NCBI GenBank assembly: GCA_964424105.1
Contig: CAYRHJ010000026.1
Coordinates: forward strand, 1 to 64,000
From: CAYRHJ01 sp964424105
Lineage (GTDB): Bacteria > Planctomycetota > Phycisphaerae > UBA1845
Direction: 5' to 3'
DNA length: 64,000 nt
In this document: in pieces, positions 7,051 to 16,158 of the stretch
How the letters are laid out: every line of letters begins with the position of its first letter
Position numbering within the stretch: position 1 is the first letter of the stretch
Program-made: the position numbers and the translations under genes
Notes under the pieces: model-generated
Told to the model about the DNA's origin: nothing
The model's database searches: none
What the model saw: the letters and a program-made list of their open reading frames with translations, nothing else

Positions 7051-8889
7051 ATGAGCCGCGCACCCCAATCCAATCGCCGCGAACATTCATCAAGGGAAAA
7101 CAAGCGCACCGCGTCCGCGGTCATGGATGAAAGACCGCGCAACGTTCAACGCATCGTGACATTGGCCATCGTATTCGCGATCGCCTTGACCGTTCGCGTT
7201 CTGTATCTGACGCAGATCGATGATCTGATTTTTTTCAAACACTATGTGGGCGACGCACAAGGATACGACGTGTGGGGGCGACGCATCGCCGCGGGCCAAT
7301 GGTGGGGGCCGGATAGTTTCTATCAGGCGCCGCTGTATCCCTATCTCCTCGGTTGTGTTTATTGGATCGTCGGACCGGGTCCCTGGATTGTTCGGCTGAT
7401 GCAATGTGCGCTCGGCGCGGCGTCGTGTGTTTTGATCACGTTGGCAGCGACACGATTATTTTCGCGTCGCGCCGGGACGCTGGCGGGGATCATCCTGGCG
7501 GTTTATCCGCCGGGCATTTTCTACGACGGCTTGATTCAGAAGACGTCGCTGGCTGGATTCTTGATGTCCGTATTGGTTTTATTCGTTGTTCGCGCCATGC
7601 AGCGGCCCAATGGGGCACGTTGGCTGTGGGTCGGCGTAGCCATCGGGTCGATGTCGCTGGTTCGCGAAAACGCGCTGGTGCTGACTCCGGCGTTGGCCCT
7701 ATGGCTGGGGATGCGCTCGCCGATATCGATTGTCTCGCGGGGTGATGGCGTTTCAGAAACTCGTCAAGCCCAACCCGCGCCGGCACGTGGGCGATGGCAG
7801 CATGCGATCATGCTTGTGATGGGTAGCGGCGTCGTCCTGCTGCCCGTCGCCATCCACAATTACATATTCGGAGGCGGACTAGCCGTCACGACCTATCAAT
7901 TGGGGCCGAATTTCTACATGGGCAATCGAGAAGGGGCCGACGGCAGGATTCGAGCACTGATTCCGGGTCGGGAGACATTCGAGCACGAACGAGTGGACGC
8001 CATTCAATTGGCGGAATCAGCGGTCGGACGTTCACTATCACCGCAGGAAGTTTCCAATTATTGGGTGGGGCAGGCCATCAAGTACATCACGTCTGATCCG
8101 GTGGGTTGGTTCAAACTCATGGGGCGCAAATGGTGGCTGACATGGAATTATTACGAAATACCCGATACCGAAAGCTACTACATTTATCGCGAGAAAAGTT
8201 GGATGTTGAATTGGACGGGAACGATTTTCCATTTCGGGGTTCTGTGTCCGATGGCTGTGCTCGGCGGCTGGTGGACCCGCACGCAGTGGCGGGGGCTTGT
8301 TCCGTTTTACATGATGCTGCTGACGATCGCGTTTGCAGTGACCCTGTTTTTCGTCTTCGGCCGATATCGCTACCCGTTGGTTCCCATTCTCGCCATGTTG
8401 GCGGGTGTTGGATTATCGGGATCGTATGCGGCCATTCGGAGTGGTGACCGGCGAGGTCTAGTCATCGCGGCAGGCCTGCTGATCGGCTCAGCCGCCTGGA
8501 CCAACTGGCCGATCAATCCCACAGCGGAACTGCATGCGGCGCAATTGGGAAATCTGGGGGCGACGTTAGCAAGGCAGGGTCGAATCGACGAGGCTGTTCC
8601 GATATTCGCACGGGCCGTCGAATTGTTACCGAATGCGCCACGGTTGTTGCAGTTCTTGGCCGACGGTCTGTCGTTGGTCGATCGTCACGAGGCAGCGATC
8701 CCGCATTACCGCGAACTGTTGGCGCTGGATCCGGATCGTCCCAACATCGCGTTCAATTTCGGCGTTGCGTTGGAGTCGATAGGGAACCGTGACGAGGCGC
8801 TTCAATACTATCGACGGGCCCTGCAACTTGATGCAGGTGACACACAGGCCCGGCAGGCCATTCAGCGATTGCGTGATTTGTCCGAATGA
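7051..8889 (+). CDS. Membrane glycosyltransferase (GT39/PMT-like) with C-terminal TPRs
   Basis: A 612-residue polytopic membrane protein. After a short basic cytosolic N terminus (about 40 residues) comes a first membrane helix, then the acidic loop GDAQGYDVWG, which corresponds to the catalytic acidic loop of polyprenyl-phosphate-sugar-dependent transferases, followed by QAPLYPYLLG and about eight further hydrophobic segments. Residues around 500-612 form two or three TPR motifs (IDEAVPIFARAVELLPNAP, EAIPHYRELLALDPDRP, EALQYYRRALQLDAGD), probably on the periplasmic side. Such enzymes attach a sugar from a lipid carrier to proteins or lipids; the acceptor is unknown. The start 7051 lies 32 bases after the zinc-ribbon gene. 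Confidence 0.82.
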   Translation: MSRAPQSNRREHSSRENKRTASAVMDERPRNVQRIVTLAIVFAIALTVRVLYLTQIDDLIFFKHYVGDAQGYDVWGRRIAAGQWWGPDSFYQAPLYPYLLGCVYWIVGPGPWIVRLMQCALGAASCVLITLAATRLFSRRAGTLAGIILAVYPPGIFYDGLIQKTSLAGFLMSVLVLFVVRAMQRPNGARWLWVGVAIGSMSLVRENALVLTPALALWLGMRSPISIVSRGDGVSETRQAQPAPARGRWQHAIMLVMGSGVVLLPVAIHNYIFGGGLAVTTYQLGPNFYMGNREGADGRIRALIPGRETFEHERVDAIQLAESAVGRSLSPQEVSNYWVGQAIKYITSDPVGWFKLMGRKWWLTWNYYEIPDTESYYIYREKSWMLNWTGTIFHFGVLCPMAVLGGWWTRTQWRGLVPFYMMLLTIAFAVTLFFVFGRYRYPLVPILAMLAGVGLSGSYAAIRSGDRRGLVIAAGLLIGSAAWTNWPINPTAELHAAQLGNLGATLARQGRIDEAVPIFARAVELLPNAPRLLQFLADGLSLVDRHEAAIPHYRELLALDPDRPNIAFNFGVALESIGNRDEALQYYRRALQLDAGDTQARQAIQRLRDLSE

Positions 8890-8965
8890 GTTGTCGGCGG
8901 CATGAATATCCGCGATGATGCGGTAGGGGTGAGCGGGCGTAGTCCAAGCTGATGGTCGCCGTCAT

Positions 8966-9045
8966 TCAGAACCCGATGCGTCAGCATCGGGCCCCAGCGA
9001 CCGGAGCGCCGCATCTATGCGTCCGCGTGCTTACGCACGCGGTTC
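8966..9045. repeat. Pair of GC-rich hairpins
   Basis: Two perfect 8-bp stems with four-base loops lie close together: CCCGATGC/GCATCGGG at 8972-8991 and CCGCGTGC/GCACGCGG at 9023-9042. The second stem matches the hairpin at about 32152-32170 (ACCGCGTGCGTGAGCACGCGG), so it belongs to a dispersed family. No U-run follows, so a terminator role is unlikely. It fills much of the 379-base gap 8890-9268, which otherwise shows nothing. Confidence 0.65.
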
Positions 9046-9268
9046 TGACCGGTGGCTCCGCCGCGGGCCCCGATACCATAAACTTGGACTGCACCTGGGT
9101 GAACCAGAACGTCCTGATTCGGGGTTGACGGGAATTTCAGTCATCTGCAATAATGGATTTGTACGACAAGAAGCCCAGGAGCCGATGGCGACCGGGCTGG
9201 AGCAATCTGGCGTGGCGGGCGCGGAATCATTCGACCGCCGGTTTCCACTAACAATTGGAGTATTTGTC

Positions 9269-9862
9269 ATGAAGGTCAGAATGATCGCCCTAGGGTGTCT
9301 GTGCGTCTCACTGGTGGGGTTCAACGCCGGTTGTCCATTTTCCCTTTCGCCTCCAGAGTCGCTGAACAACCTCAGCGAGCTGCCGGACGCCGATGGCGAC
9401 GGATTCGCCGATCTCGATGGCCCGGAAGGGACCGAAACGGTGGCCGTCTCGATCGTCAATGAAATCACCCGTGCCGACGCGGAAGCGCTGGCTGAGCAAT
9501 TCGTGGGCGAAGTTCCAGCCGGTCTCGCCGCCGTGGTGGCTGTCGAGGTCAATTTTACGATCACCAGGATCTACGAGGGCGATCAGACGTTTATGGACAT
9601 GGGTTCACGAGCGTTGCAACCTTTCGACGATTTGGCTATTGAAGCCGTCTGCCCTGAAACTGTCGTCGTGGCCGTGGACGTCGTGGCCTCCGTGCCCATC
9701 CTGGGGAATTTTGAGGTCTTGCCAACTCAGGAATTCACGCTCGTCGAGGGCGACGGAGGCAGGGGCACGTTTGTCTGTGGAAAGGTGATCATGGTGACAG
9801 CCGCCATCGACGAATCCACGGGTCAACCGGACATCGATCTCGTCATCGAAGACCAGGAATAA
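9269..9862 (+). CDS. Secreted protein, probable lipoprotein, with Asp-rich calcium-type motif
   Basis: The 197-residue product begins MKVRMIALG, a classic signal peptide start, with a cysteine at about residue 22 (GFNAGC) that may be lipidated, although the -3 residue Asn is unusual. Shortly after it there is a DADGDGFADLDG segment, the Asp/Gly pattern of calcium-binding thrombospondin type 3 or dockerin-like loops. The remainder is Val-rich and beta-like, with two cysteines (VCPETV and FVCGKV) that could form a disulfide. ATG 9269 is preceded by TTGGAG at 9255-9260, a good ribosome site. The longer upstream reading lacks such a site. Function unknown. Confidence 0.75.
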   Translation: MKVRMIALGCLCVSLVGFNAGCPFSLSPPESLNNLSELPDADGDGFADLDGPEGTETVAVSIVNEITRADAEALAEQFVGEVPAGLAAVVAVEVNFTITRIYEGDQTFMDMGSRALQPFDDLAIEAVCPETVVVAVDVVASVPILGNFEVLPTQEFTLVEGDGGRGTFVCGKVIMVTAAIDESTGQPDIDLVIEDQE

Positions 9863-9944
9863 TCACAGCCCTGGGCCAGGAATCTTTTTTAGCCCGTTGC
9901 GCGGAATCCGCTGCCAACGGGCGATTTTCTGCGCGGCGGCGGAT

Positions 9945-10235
9945 TTAACTCAACACCATTTTCCGCACGATGATGCCGAACAGCAGCAGCATGGACACCG
10001 CAAAGACCAACAACAGCGTCCATGCCAGCGCCTTGCCCAACGTACCGCGCTGAGGCTGATAGGTTCCCGAAAAAGCTAACAAGAGTTCTTCGCCGCATCG
10101 CGGACAGGACTCGTCCGTGGGTTCGCACGTCCGGCCGCATTTGGGGCAATCCAGTCGAAATCGCGGATCGAGGTCGCCATTCGTTGTGTCGGTCAAGGGT
10201 TCACGATCGGAGTCGCACGACTCGGCTGGCATCAC
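9945..10235 (-). CDS. Zinc-ribbon protein with C-terminal membrane helix
   Basis: A 96-residue protein with CPKCG and CPRCG (residues about 30-48) forming a zinc ribbon, a short linker, and one strong membrane helix (AWTLLLVFAVSMLLLFGIIV) near the C terminus. The ribbon should lie in the cytosol next to the membrane. Its start overlaps by four bases with the stop of the aminotransferase gene, so it is the downstream member of a coupled pair. Function is not known; tail-anchored zinc ribbons of this kind often act as adaptors. Confidence 0.75.
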   Translation of the reverse strand: MMPAESCDSDREPLTDTTNGDLDPRFRLDCPKCGRTCEPTDESCPRCGEELLLAFSGTYQPQRGTLGKALAWTLLLVFAVSMLLLFGIIVRKMVLS

Positions 10236-11431
10236 GACGCCTTTTCAGTCAGAAATGTTTGTAACCGCCGCATGGCCTGTTCGAGTACATCCATTGACGT
10301 GGCGAACGAGATGCGCACGTGCGAGTCCATCCCGAAGGCCAAGCCGGGCACCACGGCCACGCCCGATCGATCCAGCAGCTTCTTGGCGAATTCGACGCTT
10401 CCGTTCACGCCCAGGGCTGCAAATGATCCCGAAACATCGGGAAAGGCGTAAAAAGCGCCATCGGGCTCCTGACACCGCACGCCGGGCATCGCGTTCAGTC
10501 GTTCAAAAACAAATCGTCCCCGTTTCGCGAACGCTTCGCGCATCTCCTGAACGCAACCTTGATCGCCGTCCAAGGCCGCCGCGTAGGCATGCTGACAGAA
10601 CGGCGGCGCGCCGCTGGTTCCTTGCGACTGCAATTTAGCCACCGCGGTCGCGACCTCGTTCGGGGCGGCGACGAACCCGATCCGCCACCCGGTCATGCTG
10701 TATGTTTTGGATGCGCTGTTCACCGTGATGGTGCGTTGATAGGCGTCTGCACTGACGGCGGCGAAGCTTGGACACTCGCGTTGGCCGAAGACCAGTCGGT
10801 CATAGATCTCGTCCGACAAGACGATGACGTTGGTGCCTCGCAAGCTGTTGGCGATGGCGTTGACGAGATGCGATTCGTACAGATGCCCACCGGGGTTGCT
10901 GGGCGAGTTGAAGATGAGCGCCCGCGTTCGCTTGGTGATCGCCGCGGCTATGCGTTCCGCCGGCACGCACAAGGCGTCGGTCCCGCTGTCCACGAAAATC
11001 GGCACGCCGCCCGCGAGCTTGACCATCTCCGGGTAGCTGACCCAATAGGGTCGGGGGATGATGACCTCGTCGCCCGGATCGAGGATGGCTTGCAGCGCCA
11101 AATTGCAGGCCATCTTGCCGCCCACGGTGACGACGATCTGATCGGTGCCGTAATCAAGCTTGTTCTCGCGTTTCAGCTTTCTACCAATAGCCTGCTTGAG
11201 CTGCGAGAGTCCGGACGCGGGCTGGGGGTATTTCGTCAATCCGTCGCGGAGCGCATTCGCACCGGCGGTTACGATGTGTTGGGGTGTTGGAAAATCCGGC
11301 TCGCCGGCCGCCAATCCGATCACGTCCTTGCCCTCGGATTTCAATTTCGCTGCCAAGGCCGACACCGCCAAGGTGGCTGATTCTTCAAGTGTGTGGATCC
11401 GCCGGGCGACGTGCATGGATTTCAATTCCAA
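10232..11431 (-). CDS. Class I/II pyridoxal-phosphate aminotransferase (aspartate aminotransferase type)
   Basis: A 399-residue fold-type I PLP enzyme. The Schiff-base lysine is Lys242 in SASKTYSMTGWRIGF; the cofactor-binding NSPSNPGG (175-182) and SDEIYDRLVF (206-215) segments are standard, as is the substrate Arg near the C terminus (VRISFA). It is closest in pattern to the thermophile-type aspartate/prephenate aminotransferases (subgroup Ib), which transfer an amino group between aspartate or glutamate and 2-oxoacids. The exact substrate cannot be fixed. A second ATG five codons in is possible. The gene is upstream of, and overlaps, the zinc-ribbon membrane protein gene. Confidence 0.92.
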   Translation of the reverse strand: MELKSMHVARRIHTLEESATLAVSALAAKLKSEGKDVIGLAAGEPDFPTPQHIVTAGANALRDGLTKYPQPASGLSQLKQAIGRKLKRENKLDYGTDQIVVTVGGKMACNLALQAILDPGDEVIIPRPYWVSYPEMVKLAGGVPIFVDSGTDALCVPAERIAAAITKRTRALIFNSPSNPGGHLYESHLVNAIANSLRGTNVIVLSDEIYDRLVFGQRECPSFAAVSADAYQRTITVNSASKTYSMTGWRIGFVAAPNEVATAVAKLQSQGTSGAPPFCQHAYAAALDGDQGCVQEMREAFAKRGRFVFERLNAMPGVRCQEPDGAFYAFPDVSGSFAALGVNGSVEFAKKLLDRSGVAVVPGLAFGMDSHVRISFATSMDVLEQAMRRLQTFLTEKAS

Positions 11432-11471
11432 AGGACCGTGTCAACGTGGGACGGGCGACAGCTCGACACGG

Positions 11472-12005
11472 TCATTGCGCGTTTTCGCGTGCCGGCAAGC
11501 CGGACAGTTTTTCGACCGCCAACAGTCTGGAGCGCGACAAAAGCGCGATCAACGCCAATCCAATCAATGCCGAGTTTTGAAGCACTTTCTCGCATATAAT
11601 GATCTCGTTCGCGCCGCAACCGCAATCGAACTGAATATCGCACAGGGCGATGTCTCCTGCGCGATAGACACCGATGGTTCGCGCGATGATGGCTGATGTG
11701 AACACGACCAGCATCGCCAAGATCGAAAACGACGATCCCCGCAGGCAGAATCCAACGATCAGCAGCACGCCGCACAGAATCTCGATCCAGGGCAGCGCAA
11801 TCGCGGTGAGATTGATCAAATGGATGGATGCGAGCGGCGTTTCCGGCAGCAGGTGGTATTCCCGAATGTTTTTCAGAAAGACGACCGGTTTGGCCACCTT
11901 GGATATACCCATCCAAATGAACAGGCCGCCCAGCACCAGTCGCGCCAGCAACATGGGCACGTGAGTTTCATCGAGCGTACGGATTATGGACTTGCCTGAT
12001 GACAC
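11472..12005 (-). CDS. DoxX/MauE-type membrane protein
   Basis: A 177-residue integral membrane protein with four predicted helices (LLARLVLGGLFIWMGISKV, IHLINLTAIALPWIEILCGVLLIVGF, FSILAMLVVFTSAIIARTIGVYRAG, LIGLALIALLSRSRLLAV). The pattern, including the cysteine-bearing loop CDIQFDCGCG, is that of the MauE/DoxX group of membrane redox partners, where paired cysteines help with disulfide or thiol chemistry. Its start overlaps the end of the rhodanese-like gene by 22 bases, so the two are very probably co-expressed and both concern sulfur or thiol chemistry at the membrane. Confidence 0.8.
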   Translation of the reverse strand: MSSGKSIIRTLDETHVPMLLARLVLGGLFIWMGISKVAKPVVFLKNIREYHLLPETPLASIHLINLTAIALPWIEILCGVLLIVGFCLRGSSFSILAMLVVFTSAIIARTIGVYRAGDIALCDIQFDCGCGANEIIICEKVLQNSALIGLALIALLSRSRLLAVEKLSGLPARENAQ

Positions 12006-12592
12006 TGTTCCCGTCCTTCATCGACCGGTTGGTCACGATTTCGCCAGTCAGCCATGCCGCCTTCAAACAATCGGAGGCGCGAACGCGATATCCCGCGAAA
12101 TTCCAGCTCCGTAGCCAGAAAAATACTATCCTCGCAATCGCCGCCGCCGCAGTACACCACGATCGTGTCAGCCGCATCCAGACACGGCTTGACGTCGGCG
12201 ATGTAATTGTCCACGTTGTAATTATCGAGGTGCAGCGAACGCGGGATGTGCCCTTGTTCGTAATCGCCGGCGTTTCGAGCATCGATCAACACGATCTCAC
12301 CAAGAAAGTAAGCTTCGCTTTCGATCATCCCGATGACTTCATCAACGGTTACCATGACAAAAGGATGTTGCAGGCCCGTACTTCCCGGTTCAGCCGATCC
12401 GGCGGACTTGGGCGTGGGATCCATCGGCGCGTCGACTTCCACCGTGTCAGGCGACTGAGTCGAAGCCACCCGGAAATAATTTCGTTTCACATCGATGCGC
12501 ACGTCTGATCGCAAGGCGTTGAAACCCAGGCCGATCACGCTTGCGACCAACGTGATGACCAGTGCTGGTATCAGCGTCGATTTCATGGGCAT
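11984..12592 (-). CDS. Membrane-anchored rhodanese-domain protein
   Basis: A 202-residue protein with an N-terminal signal anchor (LIPALVITLVASVIGLGFNAL), a 70-residue variable linker and a single rhodanese domain from about residue 80. The domain has IDARNAGDYEQGHIPRSLHL and the active-site cysteine in VVYCGGGDCEDS. Rhodaneses carry sulfur as a cysteine persulfide. The catalytic loop CGGGDC is longer in glycine than standard and has a second cysteine, which might change sulfur-acceptor behaviour. Located outside the cytosolic membrane face by topology. It precedes and overlaps the DoxX/MauE-like gene. Confidence 0.85.
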   Translation of the reverse strand: MPMKSTLIPALVITLVASVIGLGFNALRSDVRIDVKRNYFRVASTQSPDTVEVDAPMDPTPKSAGSAEPGSTGLQHPFVMVTVDEVIGMIESEAYFLGEIVLIDARNAGDYEQGHIPRSLHLDNYNVDNYIADVKPCLDAADTIVVYCGGGDCEDSIFLATELEFRGISRSRLRLFEGGMADWRNRDQPVDEGREQCHQASP

Positions 12593-13028
12593 CCACTCCG
12601 CATCGCCGACGCACTCGCGAAAACCTCGCGATTCAACGCCGGCGCGTTCTTGTCATGGGATTTTGGATTTACCGACCGTTCAGGTCAATCGCCGAATGCT
12701 CGTCGTTACCGATTCGTGACAGAAACCGCTGTCCATGGACCCCGCGACGTAGGCATCGCCGATTTTCGTCCTTCCGACCACTGGCTATCGGACCCCATTC
12801 AAGGGTGACCGCCCCGATTCACCGCGCACGACATCCGCCGATGCAAATGAAGCCTATTCGCAAGAAATTCCACCCGCAAGTCGTCCGGCTCCAACGGTTT
12901 ATCGTAGCCAGCCACGTCGCCCCACGCGTGCCCACCGGCTGGTAGTCAGGCCGTTGCCGATACGCTATGATCCGACCGTTGCGGTCTTGGTCGAAAGATT
13001 GGTAACTTTCGTTTGCTGGAGATGAGCA
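12593..13028. other. Divergent intergenic region
   Basis: The 436 bases separate the minus-strand rhodanese gene from the plus-strand EF-G paralogue. I see no gene. A plausible promoter for the EF-G paralogue lies at 12943-12971. Short open frames in the region lack ribosome sites and recognisable sequence. Confidence 0.5.
12943..12971 (+). promoter_or_regulatory. Candidate sigma-70-type promoter for the EF-G paralogue
   Basis: TAGTCA (four of six matches to TTGACA) at 12943-12948, a 17-base spacer, and TATGAT (five of six matches to TATAAT) at 12966-12971. It lies 57 bases before the start codon at 13029 and is the best promoter-like pair in the gap. Confidence 0.45.
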
Positions 13029-15044
13029 TTGAATCCGCAGAATATTCGCAATGTCGCCCTCGTTGGTCATGCCGGAGCGGGAAAAACTTCACTGGCGGAA
13101 GCCTGTTTGCATGCGACAGGCGTGACGAGTCGACTGGGAAACATTGCCGACGGTACCTGCGCCCTGGATTTCACGGAAGAGGAAAAGGTAAAGCAGCATT
13201 CCATTCAATCGGCGGCCTGCACCGTGAAGCAAGGCGACGTTCAAATCAACATGATTGACACGCCTGGTCTGCCGGATTTCTGCGGCCATTCTATCCCGCC
13301 GTTGAGCGCGATCGAAACCGCGGTCGTGGTGGTCTCCGCCACGGCTGGGATTGAAGTCAACACCCGCAAGATGTTCGAACGGGCCCGCGAGGCTGGATTG
13401 GGCATCATTCTGGTTGTCAACAAGATCGACGCCGACAACGTTGACTTGGAAACCATCTGTTCACAGCTTCAGGAAACGTTCGGCCCGCAATGCCTGCCCG
13501 TGAACCTGCCCGCAGCCAAGGCGAGCGGAGTTCTGAAAGTCTTCGGTGGAAGCGGTACGCCCGATTTTTCCGATTTGGATGCCGCCCACACCGCCGCCGT
13601 CGAAGCCATCGTCGGTGCCGATGATGCGCTGATGGAAAAGTACCTCGGCGGAGAAGTTTCGGATGATGAAGTTCGAGTATTTTCCGCCCGCGCCGTGGTC
13701 GCCGGGGAATTGGTTCCCGTCGTGTTCACCAGTTCCAAGAACGAGGTGGGCATCAAGGAATTCCTGGATGCACTGGTCGCCTTCGCGCCCAGCCCGTTGG
13801 CAGGTAAACGGCGACTGCTCATCGACGAGGATCAGCAAACACCGCTCGAGCCCAAGGCGGACGGCCCGTTCACGGGTCAGGTCTTCAAGGTCGCCAGCGA
13901 CGACAAGACCCGTATCAAGTATTCCTACATCCGAGTGTTTCGAGGCACCTTGCGATCCGACACCCAGATTTCCACGAAGGCGGAACGCAAGGGAATGAGG
14001 CCGGGGCAGATCTTTCGTATGATGGGCGCGGATCATCACGAATTGTCCGAAGCCGGACCCGGCGAGATTATAGCGCTGGCCAAGCTAGACTTGAAAGTCG
14101 GGGAGACGGTGTTCATCGGGCAGGAAGGCTCGTTGGAATCTCCGAAGCTGCCGACGCCCATGTTCGCCTTGGCCATCGAGCCGAAATCTCGCGGCGACGA
14201 GGACAAGATTTCCGGGGCTTTTCGCCGTTTCGCGGAGGAAGACCCTTGTTTCATTATGGAGTGGAACGCGTCGACTCGAGAAACCGTGATTCGCGGGACG
14301 GGTGACCAACAACTGCGCACCATTCTCGACCGTCTGGCCCATCAATACAAGATCGAGTTCGAAACGCGGCCGCCCCGTATTCCTTACCGCGAGACAATCG
14401 TGGGGCATGCCCGAGATGTCGAATACACGCACAAGAAGCAAACCGGCGGCGCGGGACAGTTCGGGAGGGTGATTATCAACCTCGCTCCGACCCCGCGCGG
14501 CGAAGGTTACAAATTCGTGGACAAGATTTTCGGCGGCGCCATCGATGGGCCGTTTCGCGTCAGCGTGGACAAGGGGATACAGGGAATTCTGCACGAAGGC
14601 GTGTTGGCCGGTTATCCCATCGTGGATGTTCAGGTCGAGCTGATCGACGGCAAGACGCACCCCGTGGACAGCAAGGACATCGCCTTCCAGATCGCCGGTC
14701 GCGGAGCTTTCAAAGAGGCGTTCATGAAATCCAGTCCGGTCCTGCTCGAACCCATCGTGAACGTCGAGGTGACCGCACCCGTCGAAGTCCTCGGCGACCT
14801 TCAGGGCGACTTGGCCTCCCGTCGTGGTCGCGTCGAGGGACAAGACATGCTGCCGGGGCAAATGGCTGTGTTGAAGGGTATCGTCCCGCTGGGTGAAATG
14901 TCCGACTATCATTCCCGCTTGTCGAGCATCACGGGTGGACGCGGCAGTTACGCCATGGAATTGTCCCACTATGAACAGGTGCCAAGCAATGTGCAGCAGA
15001 AGATCATCGCCGAGCATAAGAAAGGGGCTGCCCACAGCGAATAA
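13029..15044 (+). CDS. Elongation factor G paralogue (EF-G-like translational GTPase)
   Basis: A 671-residue translational GTPase with the EF-G domain order. The P-loop GHAGAGKT lies at residues 13-20, DTPGLPDF forms the G3 motif and NKID the G4 motif. Domain IV-like sequence (HKKQTGGAGQFGRV, VDKGIQGILHEGVLAGYPIVDVQVEL) and a C-terminal domain V (LGDLQGDLASRRGRVEG) follow. It starts at TTG 13029 with GGAG seven bases before it; a start further downstream would remove the P-loop strand. The divergence from canonical EF-G (P-loop GHAGAGKT rather than AHIDAGKTT, and a shorter G2 region) places it in the EF-G-like paralogue group of unclear function, not the housekeeping FusA. A terminator-like hairpin lies 275 bases downstream. 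Confidence 0.9.
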   Translation: MNPQNIRNVALVGHAGAGKTSLAEACLHATGVTSRLGNIADGTCALDFTEEEKVKQHSIQSAACTVKQGDVQINMIDTPGLPDFCGHSIPPLSAIETAVVVVSATAGIEVNTRKMFERAREAGLGIILVVNKIDADNVDLETICSQLQETFGPQCLPVNLPAAKASGVLKVFGGSGTPDFSDLDAAHTAAVEAIVGADDALMEKYLGGEVSDDEVRVFSARAVVAGELVPVVFTSSKNEVGIKEFLDALVAFAPSPLAGKRRLLIDEDQQTPLEPKADGPFTGQVFKVASDDKTRIKYSYIRVFRGTLRSDTQISTKAERKGMRPGQIFRMMGADHHELSEAGPGEIIALAKLDLKVGETVFIGQEGSLESPKLPTPMFALAIEPKSRGDEDKISGAFRRFAEEDPCFIMEWNASTRETVIRGTGDQQLRTILDRLAHQYKIEFETRPPRIPYRETIVGHARDVEYTHKKQTGGAGQFGRVIINLAPTPRGEGYKFVDKIFGGAIDGPFRVSVDKGIQGILHEGVLAGYPIVDVQVELIDGKTHPVDSKDIAFQIAGRGAFKEAFMKSSPVLLEPIVNVEVTAPVEVLGDLQGDLASRRGRVEGQDMLPGQMAVLKGIVPLGEMSDYHSRLSSITGGRGSYAMELSHYEQVPSNVQQKIIAEHKKGAAHSE

Positions 15045-15318
15045 CGCTGAGTTTGCCGGTGGCGTTTAACAATTGAGACGGCGATTCACCATCGCTGCCA
15101 ATCGTCGGTCAGGCCATAACATTATTCAAAACAACAAGTTACAAACGAGCTTTCGTTCGCAGCTTCCATCGCCTGCGGTCGTGATCGCCTGAATCAACGC
15201 CAGCGTCTTGTCCCGTCCAATTACCGGACCTACAAAATAAATGTGGTGGTCGCGCCCGTCCTGGAAGATAGGAACTCGCGTCGAGTCGCCAACATTAGAG
15301 CTTTTCCCCTCCGGAAAG
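15045..15318. other. 3' flank of the EF-G paralogue
   Basis: About 275 bases with no recognised gene before the terminator hairpin. If transcription continues from the GTPase gene this would be an unusually long 3' untranslated region. No tRNA or known RNA motif was found. Confidence 0.35.
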
Positions 15319-15361
15319 CACCGGGCCGATTCGGAAACGAATCGCCCGGTGTTTTCTTTTT
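15319..15361 (+). terminator. Strong intrinsic terminator
   Basis: A 14-bp stem with one bulged base (CACCGGGC-CGATTCG against CGAATCG-CCCGGTG), a GAAA tetraloop at 15334-15337, and a T-rich tail at 15352-15361 on the plus strand. It ends transcripts from the EF-G paralogue and keeps them away from the opposing PH-domain gene. Confidence 0.85.
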
Positions 15362-15415
15362 GGAAACGCGCGCCGGCGAGCGCAGTCGCATTCACGATAA
15401 ATTGCGGATCGCTGG

Positions 15416-16015
15416 TCAGAGACTTTCGATGAACAGCGAATGTTGCCGGGCCGATCGCATGTGAGACCGAATCATTTCCGCGACTTGATGGGCATCGCGA
15501 ATGCCTTCGATGATAATGGCGCGATCGGTGAAATCGGTCGAAAGCACGTCGACGCTACCCAACCCGAAGACGCGATCGATCAACGTCTGTCGAACCCGAA
15601 TATCGTCCACCCGAATCAGTTCGATCTGGTCGATCGTGCGGGAGATGATGCCTCGCTCGGTGAACATTCGTTCGGTCGTCAGTCGATAACCCAACGCCCA
15701 TATGCGAATCGCAATCCTGACGGCCCACGCGCACGTCACGCCCGCCGCCGCCAAGACGAACCAGTACCATCCGTCAACGAATGCCGCCGCCACCAATAGG
15801 ATAACGACGATGACCAGCGGTGTGGCCGTCAAGAAGTGCGGCCAGCGTGGTCGGCCCGACCATAAATCTTTTTCCGGTTTGCGGGGCGCTTGATTTGCTG
15901 CGTTGGTCTTGCTCTTTTCGAGCGGTCGCGGGGAATGACGCGACACAACCTGCGCATCCGAGTCATGGGATGTCGGCCCATCTCGCCCATCGTCATTCAC
16001 GGGTTGATTCGCCAT
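15416..16015 (-). CDS. Bacterial PH-domain (bPH2/YdbT-like) membrane protein
   Basis: A 199-residue protein. The first 50 residues are hydrophilic and probably disordered. Two membrane helices follow (FLTATPLVIVVILLVAAAFVDGWYWFVLAAAGVTCAWAVRI, about residues 62-102). After them comes the bPH2 pattern YRLTTERMFTERGIISRTIDQIELIRVDDIRVRQTLIDRVFGLGSVDVLSTD, ending in a helix with the typical IRDAHQVAEMIR. Such domains sit on the cytosolic side of the membrane with unknown ligands. The gene converges on the terminator at 15319-15361. Confidence 0.82.
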   Translation of the reverse strand: MANQPVNDDGRDGPTSHDSDAQVVSRHSPRPLEKSKTNAANQAPRKPEKDLWSGRPRWPHFLTATPLVIVVILLVAAAFVDGWYWFVLAAAGVTCAWAVRIAIRIWALGYRLTTERMFTERGIISRTIDQIELIRVDDIRVRQTLIDRVFGLGSVDVLSTDFTDRAIIIEGIRDAHQVAEMIRSHMRSARQHSLFIESL

Positions 16016-16158
16016 GGCGCTTCCGCTCCGGCTTGAAATCGGTGTCGAAACTGCTTTTCGGCATCCTACAACATTTATGGAATACCGTCGTCGGTAGCCG
16101 ATTTTCGCGCTTGACAGTCGTATGAGTCAAGGAGGATCATAGCGAATTCGGAGAATCG

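Noticed and set aside
10559..11380. A 273-residue open frame on the plus strand
   Set aside because: Antisense to the aminotransferase, whose motifs are complete on the minus strand.
15126..15395. An 89-residue minus-strand frame after the EF-G paralogue
   Set aside because: It runs through the terminator hairpin and has no ribosome site or protein-like motif.
16111..16140. TTGACA with GATCAT 18 bases downstream
   Set aside because: Transcription would begin at or past the ribosome site (GGAG 16149-16152) used by the gene at 16159.
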